Positions 11,077 to 23,329 of a stretch of DNA of 64,000 bases are shown piece by piece (position 1 is the first letter of the stretch; each line of letters opens with the position of its first letter). The position numbers and the translations under genes were made by a program. The notes below the pieces were generated by a model. That model was not told the origin of the DNA and did not search any database. It was given only the letters and a program-made list of their open reading frames with translations. Source of the stretch: Antitrichia curtipendula (taxonomy: Eukaryota; Streptophyta; Bryopsida; Hypnales; Leucodontaceae); NCBI GenBank assembly GCA_951230915.1, contig OX579639.1, positions 20,646,001-20,710,000 on the forward strand, given 5' to 3'.

Positions 11077-13119
11077 GAAGCGTGGCTAATTTGGAGGGGG
11101 GCTGTTCGGAGCAGCATTTCAACAACGTTACATATGAGAACCGGCGTTCCCTATGCGGCTCCAAATTTCATGTCCTTACACTAGTAAGGGTCTGCAGATG
11201 ATGACCGAGACTTTTGTAATCTCCTTTGGAACTATGTGTTCTTACAATATTTATATGGCAGGTGGACCTAGCTTTCTTCCTGAACGTGCTTAATCATATT
11301 AAACAATCCAATTTTTGGGTTGCATTTTGAGAAATTCCCTCCAGTTTGGGTGGCCTATGCACTTTCCGTCTTCTTTGCATAATTGGAATAGAGCTGCAAT
11401 GTGAATTCGTTGTATTAATGTGCACCTAAGTAATAAATTAGGTAATAAACAAAGGATAATCAAAGTAATTACATCAAATGCATTCAACAAATGAAATATA
11501 ATATAATACATTGAAGAAGTTTTAATTAGAAACCCACATTTAGTTCTTAATCATGCTTTTTGATTAAATGAACATTTAATAAAGCTTTCCACATGAAGTT
11601 TATAATTGTCACATGAAATAACTAAGGATAGTTCACATATAAAATAAAAAATTGTATCATTCAATTTTTAAGGAAAGACCGAAAGAGTAAAATAGACAAT
11701 GTGAACAAGAAAATAATAAGAATTTCTTTTTCTTTTTCTTTTTCTTTTTCTTTTTCTACAGTATCATGCACAATTGAGATCCATAAAATAATTAGTAGAA
11801 TACAAATTACATGAGAGTTTTGTTTTTCAATAGAAAGTGAAAAAAAAAGTTCCACCTACTTAAAAAAAAAAATTGTTGAAATAACTAAGTGTGGAAGTAT
11901 GGTTGGTATTTTTTAATTGTACTCACCATTTTTTATTCTTAGTTTTCATTATATTTTAAATTCTTTATAATTTTTCTATTAACACATATTGTCTATTTGA
12001 ACAATTAATTTTATTTAAAATCACACAAGAATTTATAAAATAAGTTACATTAAATCTAAATGTCATTATTTTGCACCGGATGTTAGATGGTGAGAAGATA
12101 ACTCAGTGGACACAAATTTGGCAACGTATGTGGTATACTTCAATTTTTTTCAGTTCAATAAATGAGCTTAGAATTTATGACACTATGTAAAGTTTTTAGT
12201 TAGTTTATTTTTAATTTAAAAAATTACCAAATCCTTTTATATAAAATAAAAGAGAACTTCTGAATTTTTTATTATTAACAATAATATTTGTAACTATATA
12301 TAGATTTCGATGTATATACATATATTTATTAATTAAAATTTATTAAAACCATTATAAAAATGAAAGCGGCTTTAAAAACCCTACAATGTCATCTTCAACC
12401 ACAATCAATTAAGAAGCCCAAGAGGTGTAGTCTTTTCTTAAAATAAGGATTTAGATGTCAACTCCAATTAAATTGATGGATTTAGGTTTTCTTCCATCTA
12501 TTATTTAGGGTGTACTCTATCATTATATAATTTTATAATGTGGAGCATTAAATACGGGGCATACGATAATTATAATTTTGTATTGCCATAAATATGTCAT
12601 ATGCTATTTTCATTCATTTTTATTTCCACTATATTTTTTTTTGTTACTAGATTTTCTTCTCTACTACATTTTTTTGTCCACTACTCACTAATCACTAAGG
12701 AGCTCTTAATTTATGCTAATATTTATAGTTTTAGGTGGATGAATGCATGCTAAAGGGATGAAGACTAAAAGCTAGGATTTGATATTGGAGCTCTCTTCTT
12801 TTGTCTTCTTTGTCTCCTCCCTTTTTTTAGAGATTAGATCCTTCCTAGTACTAGAGTTTATTGGCTTCTTTAGGTTAGTAAGGAAAAAGCTATGAAGAAG
12901 TAGGAAGATGTAATGGAGATTAAGTATAATGAATTTAGAGGGTTTGTAAAATTTAGGGGGCACTTGAAACCCTATTGCTGCTGAACTTTTAGTAGAAATA
13001 TACAATCTTATATTTATTTTTCTAGATATATCTCTTCTTTCTCTTTCTATGGCCGGTTGTTTTATGTCATTCCAATTTGTAGATCAATAGTTATGATTTT
13101 CTAAAGTTGAGTGAGATAT
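11077..13119. other. AT-rich intergenic DNA
   Basis: No gene seen. It contains a short TTTTTC minisatellite at about 11726-11757 and long A/T runs. The first 250 bases may be the 3' untranslated region of the NLR gene. Confidence 0.55.
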
Positions 13120-14095
13120 TTAACCCCTAAAGGACCAAAGCCATTTTCTATGAAAATCCACTCAAAACTGCCCCTACTCCTGCGTTTATCAAAATTTTCA
13201 ACAAAATAATATTTTAAATAATCTAACCATATGATCTTGTATTAGACTTAAAGAAGAACAAGTGCTACAAATTTTGTGTCATTTGACCGTACGGATTGAA
13301 AGATATAAGCATTTGAAGTGAAAGTTTTTCTTTTTTTTCACTGTGCCCAAGAACTTCAGCTGCCATTTGACCATTGATTGTGGTAAATTATTTCAGTACG
13401 GGTGCTGGATTTAAAAATAGATCATATTCTAAATCATGTTAGGAATGCCTCCAAAAAATTTCAAGGCAAAATAAGACATGAATCACATTCAAAAAAATCT
13501 TGCAGTGCAACAATGTCCAAAAGTTCACAATGCCTCGCACAATTTTTCAAGCAAATTTTCCACCACATTATTTTGAAAATCTAAAATCCAAATGGTGGAT
13601 TGAAAGATATAATATTTTCTTACAAACTCAAAAAAGAAAATTGAAAAATAACAAAAATTCTATTTCATATGGAATTTAGAAGCACTATGTGAAGAAAGAT
13701 TGAAGTATGACTTTGGGCATGGCATGGAAAAAGGGTTGGAGGGTGTTCCCAATATGTACTAGATAACCGACGAGCCGCGATAGCGGCGAGTAGGTTATCG
13801 GACATAACCGGTTGTTCACTTTTCAATCACAACCTTTGATCTTCATGATCCAAGGGTGTGGGAAGCAAGTTGAAAGGAAAGAAGGTTATGAGTTGCAACT
13901 TGTGATGGTAATGGTGACGGCTAGCCAATGGCATAGAGCCATCTCAGCATTGAAAAGTCAACAACCGGTTATGAACCTGTTGTGTTCGTAATCATTGGAA
14001 ACTTCCAGTTTGCAAGAACTTACATTGGAAAACTTTAACCAAGCTTATCTCAAACTGAATCCAAATTGGGTGGGGAGGAGACAAGTCACCTTCAA
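13120..14095 (+). mobile_element. TTAA-flanked repeat (family A), left end, interrupted
   Basis: It begins TTAA followed by CCCCTAAAGGACC, the terminus shared by the family. The subterminal order of motifs is also conserved: a GATCTTGTA box at about 13231, then an ACCGTAC..GATTG.AAGATATAAGCATTTGAA box at about 13286-13318. A separate inverted-repeat insertion sits at about 13762-13972. I did not find a convincing right end, so the right border is approximate. Confidence 0.55.
13762..13972. repeat. Inverted-repeat insertion inside a family A element
   Basis: Arms at 13804-13827 and 13949-13972 are 24 bp each with one mismatch (ATAACCGGTTGTTC/GACTTTTCAAT). Just outside lies a second nested hairpin: GATAACC at 13762-13768 and GGTTATC at 13793-13799, around a perfect CCGC-GATA-GCGG stem at 13775-13786. 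This GC-containing block contrasts with the AT-rich surroundings and is probably a small foldback or MITE insertion. Confidence 0.5.
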
Positions 14096-14100
14096 CATAA

Positions 14101-15061
14101 TTAACCCCTAAAGGACCAAGGGGGGTTTCCAGCGAGACATTCCAAAAACTGTGACTTTTTGGTATGTTAATTCAAAAAAGAAAATAAAAACTTTTTTTTG
14201 GAATTTCAACCGTACAAAACTAAAGTAAATTATTTTACCAAAGTGTAGAAAAAATTTCAGCCCTTTTCACCGCGCAGATTAAAAGATTATAGCATTTGAA
14301 GTGAGAAAAAAAACTTTTTTCCAATCCTGCAAAACAGGGTCAGCAGACTTGGGCCTCATTTGGAGTAAAATTTTTGTTCTACACAAACATGAGATTTTTG
14401 ACCATTTATAAGTATATGATATTAGGTTCACTCACAAAAAACTTTAGAAAAAAATATAGAGTCTAGCTTATTCTAAATCACCCTGCAATGCAAGGAGGTT
14501 TAATGAATTGGCAATACACTAGTTATTTTTTTGTGCAATGAGGAAATATTTTATTTGAAATCCAAACAGTGAGAAATTAGAGACTAACATTTGGAATATT
14601 TGGCAAAAATTTCAAGAATTTTGACTTCACTAATTGCAAGATAATAGGGTTTGAAGTTAGAAGAAAATGTTTTTTCTTGAAACTACCCCAACATAGCTAA
14701 CAAAGTTTGACTGCTCGTAGAATGTGAATATGTGATTGGACAACTAAAATTTATATTTTTTTAAACAATTGTATGCCATATTTTATTAGTTACATACATG
14801 CCAAATTTCAAAACTTTATGATCTTTTTTGCAAAAGATTCTCCAAAGATTCCCAAATTGCCCAAGCTGCCCGAAAAGTTCAAGGCAAAATAACTTTTGAT
14901 CCGGGCACCTGATCGGAAAAAAAATTAGTTTTTCAAGAAGGAGGTACATAATTCCACATTGTGTCCAAATTTCATGAACATCCAACCGAAAATGACTTTG
15001 TAGGAACCTACCCGAGATTTCTTGTGTACGCTGAACGGACACTTGGTCCTTTAGGGGTTAA
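14101..15061 (+). mobile_element. Family A element, complete, 961 bp
   Basis: Both ends are present: TTAA-CCCCTAAAGGACC at the left (14101) and GGTCCTTTAGGGG-TTAA at the right (15058-15061), a near perfect terminal inverted repeat. The internal box (accg.gcagattaaaagattatagcatttgaag) occurs at about 14269-14305. No intact transposase frame; the 93-codon minus-strand frame at 14761-15042 runs in from the right end and has no family resemblance. TTAA flanks and a CCC start resemble piggyBac-type ends, but the superfamily is not proven. Confidence 0.75.
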
Positions 15062-16619
15062 ACCTTGCCATCACCCCAGCACACGTTGGCTAATATTTTC
15101 AAAAATACAAACTAAGGATCCCATTCTCATCACACATGAATCAAAAAAATAAATAATTATTATATAGATAAATAAATAATAATTATATAGATAAATAAAT
15201 AAATAATAATTATATAAATAAATAATAATTACATAGGTAAGAAAATAATTCAATAATTCAAGTGAACAAATAAATTTGGTTTATGTATACAACATCTAGA
15301 AATAAAATTTGAAAATGGAAAATAAATATTTTCTTGTATTGATTACATTTACAAATTGCATCTTCACACCTAAATAATGGAAACCACAACTACCTTCAAA
15401 AAAATTTAAAAAAAATCTCAATTACATTCATATAATGCATCTGTGCTCTCTACTTTATTCATACGTTGTCAATAAACATATCTTTGCAAGAAGGAAAAAA
15501 AATCACCTTATAATACATTAGTTGCATCAATAAGGGCTAAGAAAATCATCCACATTCCTTACCTCTTGATTTAAAAATTCATTCAAGACATTTCCTAAAG
15601 ATATAGGAATCCTAAACAAGCCTATAAGCATATGGAATTTGACATGTCAACCCGAATTTTGATTTATTTTGGGGTTGAAGCAAAAACAATCCAAAAATTG
15701 CAAAAAATTCTACAAGTGTTCGACACTCCACAAATTTGTACCTACATGTCTTATATAGTGCAAAAAATGTATACAAATTCTATGAAAATTTTACCTCTCC
15801 ACTCAAGATTTGTAGAAGATTTTGTACAATTGTGACTAATGTGGAGTCACATTAGTCACATTTGAATTAGTCTTCCGCAATTCCTGTTTTTTTATTCCAA
15901 AAATGTCTAAGACATTCTCTAAAGATCTAGGAATCCTAAACAAGACTATTAACAATTAGTACATATTGGATTGATCTAAAATTTTACCACACCAACTAGA
16001 AGAGAGATGAAAATATTTCCAACATGTTTTATTGAATGTGGACACTAGATGCAAAAGTTACAATACTTTGAATCGGACTTGAAACTATGTGGACACTTTT
16101 GGTCCCTTTGGGCATTGAGGGGCTAAGATTTCGTCGGCTTCAAACATATGAAGAATGTATGTCAATGGATATAGAATGACATGGAAAAAAATAGGGGAGA
16201 TGAAAATAAAGCTCCAACAAAAAAACTTAAAATAATACCTCATTGGTGGAAAAAAAAATGGAAGCCCTCAGTCCCTCACAGACTATGGTTTTATTGGGGT
16301 CAAAAATATGAATAAATTATGGCAATGGATATAAAATGGCATGGAAAAAAAATAGGGGGAAATGAAAGTAAAGATCCAACATAAGAACTAAAATACTACC
16401 CCGTTGAAAATAGAAACTAAAAACTTCTCACTAAATTTTCTTGCAATTCCAAGCAGTTAGTATCTTCAATTTTTTACACTTGGATTTTTAGAGACACATA
16501 TAGAATAGTAGAATCTACTTGCTCTAGATATGACTTTTGAGTTAATTTTAGATCCCACATCCAAAAATAATAAAGAGAATAAAAATAAATTATTCATCAT
16601 TTACTTTGTAAACATTACA

Positions 16620-16665
<46 letters not shown>

Positions 16666-17708
16666 CATACATAGTTTTATTTCATATTTACATATGTTTT
16701 TAGATCTATATACTTATTTACACTGAGTTTGTTTTATGAATTTGTGCACACTTCCTAGGTATGTGGTGTGTGCATTGTGTGAAGAATGACTTTCAAAGCG
16801 TCTCAACATACTTTTTTCTCCCCCACGTAGCCCTTACAAAACTCTCTTCCCTAAAAAAAACTCCATTAATTGGGAAACAAGTCCCTTCAAGAGGGGCCTA
16901 CCTGATTTCCATTTTGTCCTCCAAAGGGACAATGGTCTTGTAGGGGTTAAGAAGTTTTAAAACAACAACTGCCTCTAAAAGTCAGATTTGTAGGGTGAAA
17001 AAAGTCAATGACATATACAGTGATGTCAAAGTGTCATCTTTGCATAACACATCAGTGTACTACCATTCTTTTAGTCTCTACTTATGAAAAAAGCAATGAC
17101 ATGTACAATGGTTTTTTGATACTTTATTGTGTTTTTTCTAACTACAATTTTTTTTCCACTACATTTTTTGGTACTCCTCATCACTTACATAGAAACTTCA
17201 TATTCATGATATTCTCTGAAAATTTTTACTCATGAAAGGCATGTGATTCATCCTTGAAACTTAAAAAATAAAACTTTTCATGCACAAATATTGAATTGAC
17301 TAGATAATGCTCAAGAGGCGAGAGGCTTGAGAGTATTATGGGACATAATGTCAAGTCTAATAGTTCATCACAAATGTCCGTATCTGTGCTTTTACCAAAT
17401 CTAAGGATGTAGAAAGAGGGTTTGTGTTATGAGTTATAACATTTTTCTTGATGGTCTATGTTAGTAAGACCTTCAAGATCTCAGGCCATCAATCAAAATT
17501 CCAGTCCGTTTGATTGGACAAACTAAGAGTTTTTCATGTTCTTGGTTTGTTCTCACAGTTTTTCTGGGCAGGCGCAAAAGAGATTCCTGTTTTTTTATTT
17601 TAATGAGCTCGTCCAAATGAGAGAAGATGAAGCACTTTCAATGGGAGGGGCAAGAGATTTTTCACAGCATGTTCCTTAGCCCAATTACAATGCAATCGGG
17701 TGGAATAC
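15062..17708. other. AT-rich repeat field with isolated family A ends
   Basis: No gene seen. It contains an ATAAATAATAATTATATAG minisatellite at about 15145-15235. Right-type family A ends lie near 16108-16136 (GAGGGGCTAAG) and 16932-16950 (GTAGGGG-TTAA) without clear partners. Confidence 0.45.
16623..16661. repeat. TA dinucleotide microsatellite
   Basis: About 19 uninterrupted AT units, followed by an ACAT run. It lies in gene-free AT-rich DNA. Confidence 0.9.
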
Positions 17709-18366
17709 TTAACCCCTAAATACCCAAACTCTTTTTTGAGCTTCTAGGAATTTGCTATAAGTTGAACCAAAAGCCAACATCTTGAAAAGTTATATCAAAC
17801 TCTTTTGAGTTGTAACCGTACAAATTCAAACTAGACATGTTAGAGATCATATGGGAAAAGAAAAGAAAACAATGTTACTTACGGATTGAAGGATTATAAT
17901 CTTTGATTATGAGGGTGTTAAAATTGTAAAAGTGATTTGAAGTCTTTCAATCCTCTTTTTCACATGTCAAACCTAAAAAATTGGTCACCAAAAAAATATG
18001 AGGTTGAAGGGCCTAACATGCATAACCCCAATCAATTTATGGCTTCTCAAAATCTACTCTACAATTTTTTCAAATGAATTCCTAATGTGATTCTTTCTCC
18101 AAGATCTAATGTATTTGAGGCTCATTTCCAAAAGCTCTCAACACTACAAAAAGTCAAGATTGCAGTGGACACCTTGCCACAAAATCTTGAATAGAAAAAT
18201 CATAATCATTCATTTTCAGAATTGGATTTTTTTTGCTAAAACTAGACTCCAAATTTTTTTTGGTCAAAAACATAAACTATTTAAAAATAGCATTTGGGTT
18301 GGATCTTATTTAACTTCAAAGTATTGTAGGCACCAAAATTCGATGCCTTGGACATTTAGGACTTAA
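17709..18366 (+). mobile_element. Family A element, 658-bp variant
   Basis: The left end is TTAA-CCCCTAAATACCCAA; the right end at 18345-18366 reads CCTTGGACATTTAGGACTTAA, the inverted complement with a few substitutions. It is shorter than the 0.93-0.96 kb copies, so probably internally deleted. The 85-codon open frame ending at the right border is not a recognised protein. Confidence 0.6.
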
Positions 18367-18558
18367 AGAAGAATTCAATCACCTCCGGATGCATCCCACA
18401 ACAACAAGTCTATCCTCTCCCACAGAAGTCTGCTGAGAAGTAGGGAAGGATACCCAAAGAGTCCCATGATTAGAAACCACTGGAATATGGATCATGGTGG
18501 ATAATGGAACTCTTGACAAAACAGAATTAGAGCAGGGTGACCTAATTCAAGCAAGTGT

Positions 18559-19512
18559 TTAACCCCCTAATGTCCCAAGGCCTTTTCTCCATCAAAGACC
18601 ATTCAAAATTGTCATTTCTATTGCAAAGAGCAAAAAAAAAGGAATTTAATATTTGATTTTAGCATATTTAACTGTAGGATCTTGTACTAGACTAGTATAA
18701 GAATGTGTGGAAGAAATTTCACAAACTTTGACCGTATAGATTGCAAGATATTTGTGTTTAAAGTGAAAGAGCAAGTTCTTTTGCATTTAAGTTTGCTCAA
18801 CTACATTTTTTTGGCTTTGAACCTTCACAAACTTTTTTTTTTTTAAACTATTTTTTATGGATTTCTAATTTCATATGATCATGAAATTGAGTTGAGAGTC
18901 TAGGAAAAAGAATTCAAAAAAAGCACACTTAGTTTTCATGTAGTAAAAAGTTATTAAACAAAAGTGAGTTCAAGATTTAAGGAAAATCTAAATTGTTGAT
19001 AGCTCTAAGATGGAATTGAAATACACTAATTTCAATGGTGGGATTGTTGTAGCAAGAGGTCTTGACCTTGTGTAACTTCTTCTTTTGTGAAATTGTGAAA
19101 ATTAAGGTAAAAAATGAATCCTACAAGTTATTTTTTAAAGAAGATGCTTTGATTGCCCCCAAAACAAGATTGTCCATAATTGTCACATAACAAATCCAAA
19201 TGGAATGAATAAAAGCTTCCCATGTCACCATACAAAAATGTAATGTATCCAAAAAAAAAAAAAAAAAAAAAAAAATTTACTTTAAGGATTTTTGAAGGGG
19301 GGGGGGGGGTGCCTGCCAAACTAAAAAAATGGACTTTTGTGCATAACTTTGACTCCCATGCTTCGATTGAAATAAAAATTATATTTTTGGAAAGCTAATA
19401 TGTTTTTCTATCTTCAAAAAAATTCAAAAATTCATGAGAAATATTGAGACCATAGGAGCATGTCCAAAATCCATTTTGTCCCGTGAGGGGACAATGGAAC
19501 TTTAGGTGTTAA
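18559..19512 (+). mobile_element. Family A element, 954 bp, reference copy
   Basis: It starts TTAA-CCCCCTAATGTCCCAAGG and ends ACTTTAGGTG-TTAA at 19509-19512. Internal order: a GGATCTTGTACTAGACTAGTAT box near 18680, a GACCGTATAGATTGCAAGATAT box near 18738, and a segment at 18990-19240 that aligns with 56500-56750. At 18899-18903 it carries a single uninterrupted CTAG that is the empty counterpart of an occupied site at 54908. Confidence 0.75.
19251..19309. repeat. Homopolymer runs: 25 A then 13 G
   Basis: An A25 run (19251-19275) is followed 21 bases later by a G13 run (19297-19309). The G run on this strand could adopt quadruplex structures and is also a typical place for sequencing error. 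Confidence 0.85.
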
Positions 19513-20601
19513 AGTGAATTTTTCTAAAATCAAAGTGATCATTGTAGAGCACTTATAGTTTTTAGGGCCTTTTTACATCGTTAGTTGATTATTCACTTAA
19601 GGTATAATAAGAGATCAAAGTCTATAAGTCTATTATATAATTCTATTTTAAGACAATATGCAAATTACCAACACATGTCTATCACTTCCTTTGCTCCTAA
19701 GGTGATTGCACCCAAATGTAGCAAGAATCGTTTGTGGACACCTAGAATAAGTCCTAAGCTAAAGTGCAAGTGGACCGGATGCTGAAAAGTGAGTTTCCAT
19801 GAATGTGTCACAATGATGGGGCCAGGTTTTGTATTGGCCAATAAAACAACCTTCAATACAAGCTTAGGGGTTGTCACTTTTGGATGTTTGTGTATCCACT
19901 TTGATGGTAGTCTATTGTCCATAGTAGGTGCATCGATCTACACACTTGTTTTCACAAATTCATATTATATTCATACAAGCTTGGAAAAATACAAAATTAG
20001 TTTTGTTGGTTTTATGAACCATTTCCTAACAAGCTCACATCATTTTATTCTTGCCCTACCCTAAAGATCTGCAAATCTTCAGGGTTGAATTTATGTGCTT
20101 CTATTGTATGGTAGAACCACCCATTGTCGACCAGAGATCCATCTCCAACCTATAGGGTGTACTATGTCCAACCAAGGTTGCAATAAACTTTCAACCAAAG
20201 CTTTGAATGTTTTTTTTTCTCCTTTTCAAAGTTAAGACTAATCGAGTCATGACACATGTCCCAAAGCAGTGAGTAGAAAATAATTCTTGAATGATCAGTA
20301 TTGGAAGACTCTACATGTCAGCTATAGGTTTGGACTAGTTGACGGCTTTCAAAATTCATAGTCATTTCAATTCAAGGCATAAAATTACAGAAAAAATTGC
20401 AATTCCCTTGATTTCTATCTTCCTACATGGTAGAAAATTTACATGCCTTATATTGCTCCAAAACATGCACATATCGCTTATTTAAGTAGTCGACAACAGG
20501 TGTGTCTACTATAGTACTCATTCAACCACTATCTTCTTGTTGTTGTTATTGTGGGGATTCCATCCTCCACTCATCACCATCTTTTACAATCTTGTAGAGA
20601 G
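19513..20601. other. Repeat-rich intergenic DNA
   Basis: No gene seen. Short overlapping open frames on both strands at 19585-20064 lack domains. Confidence 0.45.
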
Positions 20602-20877
20602 TAAGGTGGGTATACCCAAAACTGCCACTTTTTGCTGTTGAGCCTAGTTACTACTATTAGGTTGGTTAAATTTTCATATATTCTTGTTGGCATGTGAAAG
20701 GAGGTTCCAACGCACCAGAGAACGTGGCATTTGGACACCGTATGCAAAAGTTATTAAGGGTCAAAGTTTGTTTCTGAAAGCGCTCCATCCAAATAGGTAC
20801 ATAACTGATTTTGAAAATGTACACAACCTGTAGATGACACTTTAAGGTCAGGTGCCATTTGGGGGGTGCCTACCTTA
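20602..20877 (+). mobile_element. Family B MITE, short subtype
   Basis: It begins TAAGGTGGGTATACCCAAA and ends in the inverted counterpart TGGGGGGTGCCTACCTTA. A second copy of the same 276-bp subtype lies in a WDR35 intron at 32895-33172, with long identical stretches such as GGTTCCAACGCACCAGAGAA. The termini AGGT..ACCT within TA suggest a TA target site, as in Tc1/mariner-type MITEs. Confidence 0.75.
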
Positions 20878-21210
20878 GATACCTCTATTGGAGAGCCCAG
20901 CCAACCCAATGTAGATGACAACTTACAGTGGATATTCCTCCGTTTCGCAATGAAATTTATTTCCTCACATGCATCAAACATCCATATGCAATCCTTTGGT
21001 TGGTGCTCACTCTTATATAGATTTATGCGCTTCATATCTTTCTTTTTGTACAAGAGCATCAAATTTGGGGAAATTCCACATGTATATTGGTCAATTCATC
21101 TTTTGAATACATAAAATAAAATAGGTGGTCAGAGCCCCACACATGTGCTCAGCCAGCTGGCTTGCAAATTGAAGCACTCGTCCAAAGCTTGGCCACACAT
21201 CACAAGCAAG

Positions 21211-21629
21211 TAAGGTAGTACAGTATGCTCTTAAAGCAACCATTTAAGGGCTGGTCCACCTTTTTCACAGGCTTTCGTGGACGGAAATATTTTTATATCA
21301 TTTTTCAGAGAAAGAAAAATAGATGTGGAACCTAACACAAGTGGTTTTATATTTTTCCAATCATTTTTGAGTTACTTATGAATTTTCAAAGATTCAGGGC
21401 ATAGGCACCTATTTGTGGCCATAGGTCTTCCAAAATTTGTCCACTTGCAACTTGTAAAGAGATGTGCAGAAATCAAAGACAATGATTGGCTCTTGCAATA
21501 GAAAAACAAATTTTCCTTGATACATTCAATTGCTAAACTGGTCCATTTAAGGATCACCCCATCTCCATTCTCCACCTAAAAATAGGAGCGGTTTGAAGAA
21601 GATGGGCGCTTTTAGAGCACACTACCTTA
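21211..21629 (+). mobile_element. Family B MITE, long subtype, copy 1
   Basis: It begins TAAGGTAGTACAGTATGCTC and ends GAGCACACTACCTTA. It is 419 bp and nearly colinear with the copy at 22125-22545, differing mostly by single substitutions. It is non-coding. Confidence 0.8.
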
Positions 21630-22124
21630 CCATGAGGGCTTCCCAGAACTTTTGAACCACGACCAAATTAAAAACTTTAAGGTAGAAACACCCAATGGCG
21701 TTAGTTTCAATAGATTAATGGTAGTAATTTCAGGACTTAAATGTAGGTGGACTGTAGATGACTTTTTCTGTTGACCAAAATGATAAGCCATGTATGTTGT
21801 ACTTACATTGAAGTTGTAGAATTATTGCCTTACCAAGAAAGTGATGCCATTAAGTACACTAACGCCATTGGGTGTTTTATTCACTGGACCACCCATGTAC
21901 CACTGTTCTGTACAAAGTGCACCTGCAATTCCTAAACCAGGTGTTGCAAACAATCAGACTTCGACTGATGGAGAATATGAAAATCTAAAATTTACTGAGA
22001 AAATAAAACAGTGCTTCTGCTGTCTGGGATGGTTTGTGGTGCAAGGAAATTACGGTCATTCAGAGGAGGCAAGCCATAGACTTGACAATCCAGGAGAGAA
22101 CCGTAAATCAAGTTGGCTGAAGAG

Positions 22125-22545
22125 TAAGGTAATATGCTCTTAAAGCGACCATTTAAGGACTGGTTCACCTTTTACATAGGCTTCCATGGATAAAAATGTT
22201 TTTTTTTTTATCATTTTTCAGAGAAAGAAAAAATAGATGTGGAACCTAGCACAAGTGGTTTTGTATTTTTCCAATCATTTTTGAGTTACTTATAAATTTT
22301 CAAAGATTTGGGGCATAGGCACCTATTTGTGAACATAGGTCTTCCAAAATCCATCCACTTGCAACTTGTAAAGAGATGTGCAAAAATCAAAGACAATGAT
22401 AGGCTCTTGCAATAGAAAAACAATTTTGTCTTGATGTATTCAAAATTGCTAAACTAGTCCATTTAAGGATCACCCCATCTCCATTCTCCACTTAAAAATA
22501 GGGGTGGTTTGAAGAAGATAGGTGCTTTTAGAGCACACTACCTTA
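22125..22545 (+). mobile_element. Family B MITE, long subtype, copy 2
   Basis: It begins TAAGGTAATATGCTCTTAAAG and ends CTTTTAGAGCACACTACCTTA. By eye it is the closest relative of the copy 500 bp to the left, in the same orientation, so the pair may come from local transposition or tandem duplication. Confidence 0.8.
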
Positions 22546-23061
22546 CAAAAGGCAACTAGAGCGTCCTTGGATGGCACAGAAGGCACTACCATGGTCGAGT
22601 CTATAGTAAGTTAGTGCCACAAGCCTCTTATGGAGGCTCTTGTTTTAACCTCGGAAAAATGCAAAAACCTTTTCTTTGATTTGCAATTTATTTTTTGCAT
22701 ATTTTGATTTCATATTTGCAATCAGAGGCTCCAAAACAAAAAATTTACTAGATGAGATCACTTGAGGTTTGTTTAAAAAAAAGATAATGTCCATTACTTT
22801 GTAAGTAGGAAAACTAGAATAATGCAAAATCTCAAGAAAATAGGTACTTTGACATTTTAATTTGTAAAAAAGAGAAAAAATGATGTACAAAGAAACTAAA
22901 AACCGGCAATTCGTGAAGACTTGATGGTGATGAGCTTGGGAGTGATTGCAAATTGATTGGTAGGATTTGTACCATTGAAACATATTGATTTCCATTTTTC
23001 TTTGAGTTTGTGCTAAACTTGAATTGCTAATAGTGTTGGAATAGTGAGAATAAGTTAGCAC

Positions 23062-23285
23062 CTAAGGTAATAGGTTCATAAATTGCCCACCTAAGAGCTG
23101 AAACTAAATTTTGGAGAGGCATAGCTTCTTGAAATAATTTTTTGTTAAATTTCATTGGAAGACAAGTGGAATTGGCATCTAATCCAAGTCATCTCATATT
23201 TTTTTGGAGCTCTGTGGAATTAGTTATAAAATTTTGAAGTTGAAATGGCATAGGGCTCTAAAATGGCCCACCTCCTGGAATGTAC
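23062..23285 (-). mobile_element. Degenerate family B MITE, inverted
   Basis: The sequence from TAAGGTAATAGG at 23062 through GGAATTGGCATCTAATCCAAG at about 23170 is the reverse complement of the 27400-27530 part of another family B element. The distal end is not clear. Confidence 0.5.
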
Positions 23286-23329
23286 ATTGTTTTGTCATTT
23301 TTGAAGGCTAAGAAAAAGAAACATGTACA

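Noticed and set aside
19585..20064. Overlapping open frames on both strands suggesting a small gene
   Set aside because: Low-complexity composition, no domain and no homologous copy that preserves the frame.
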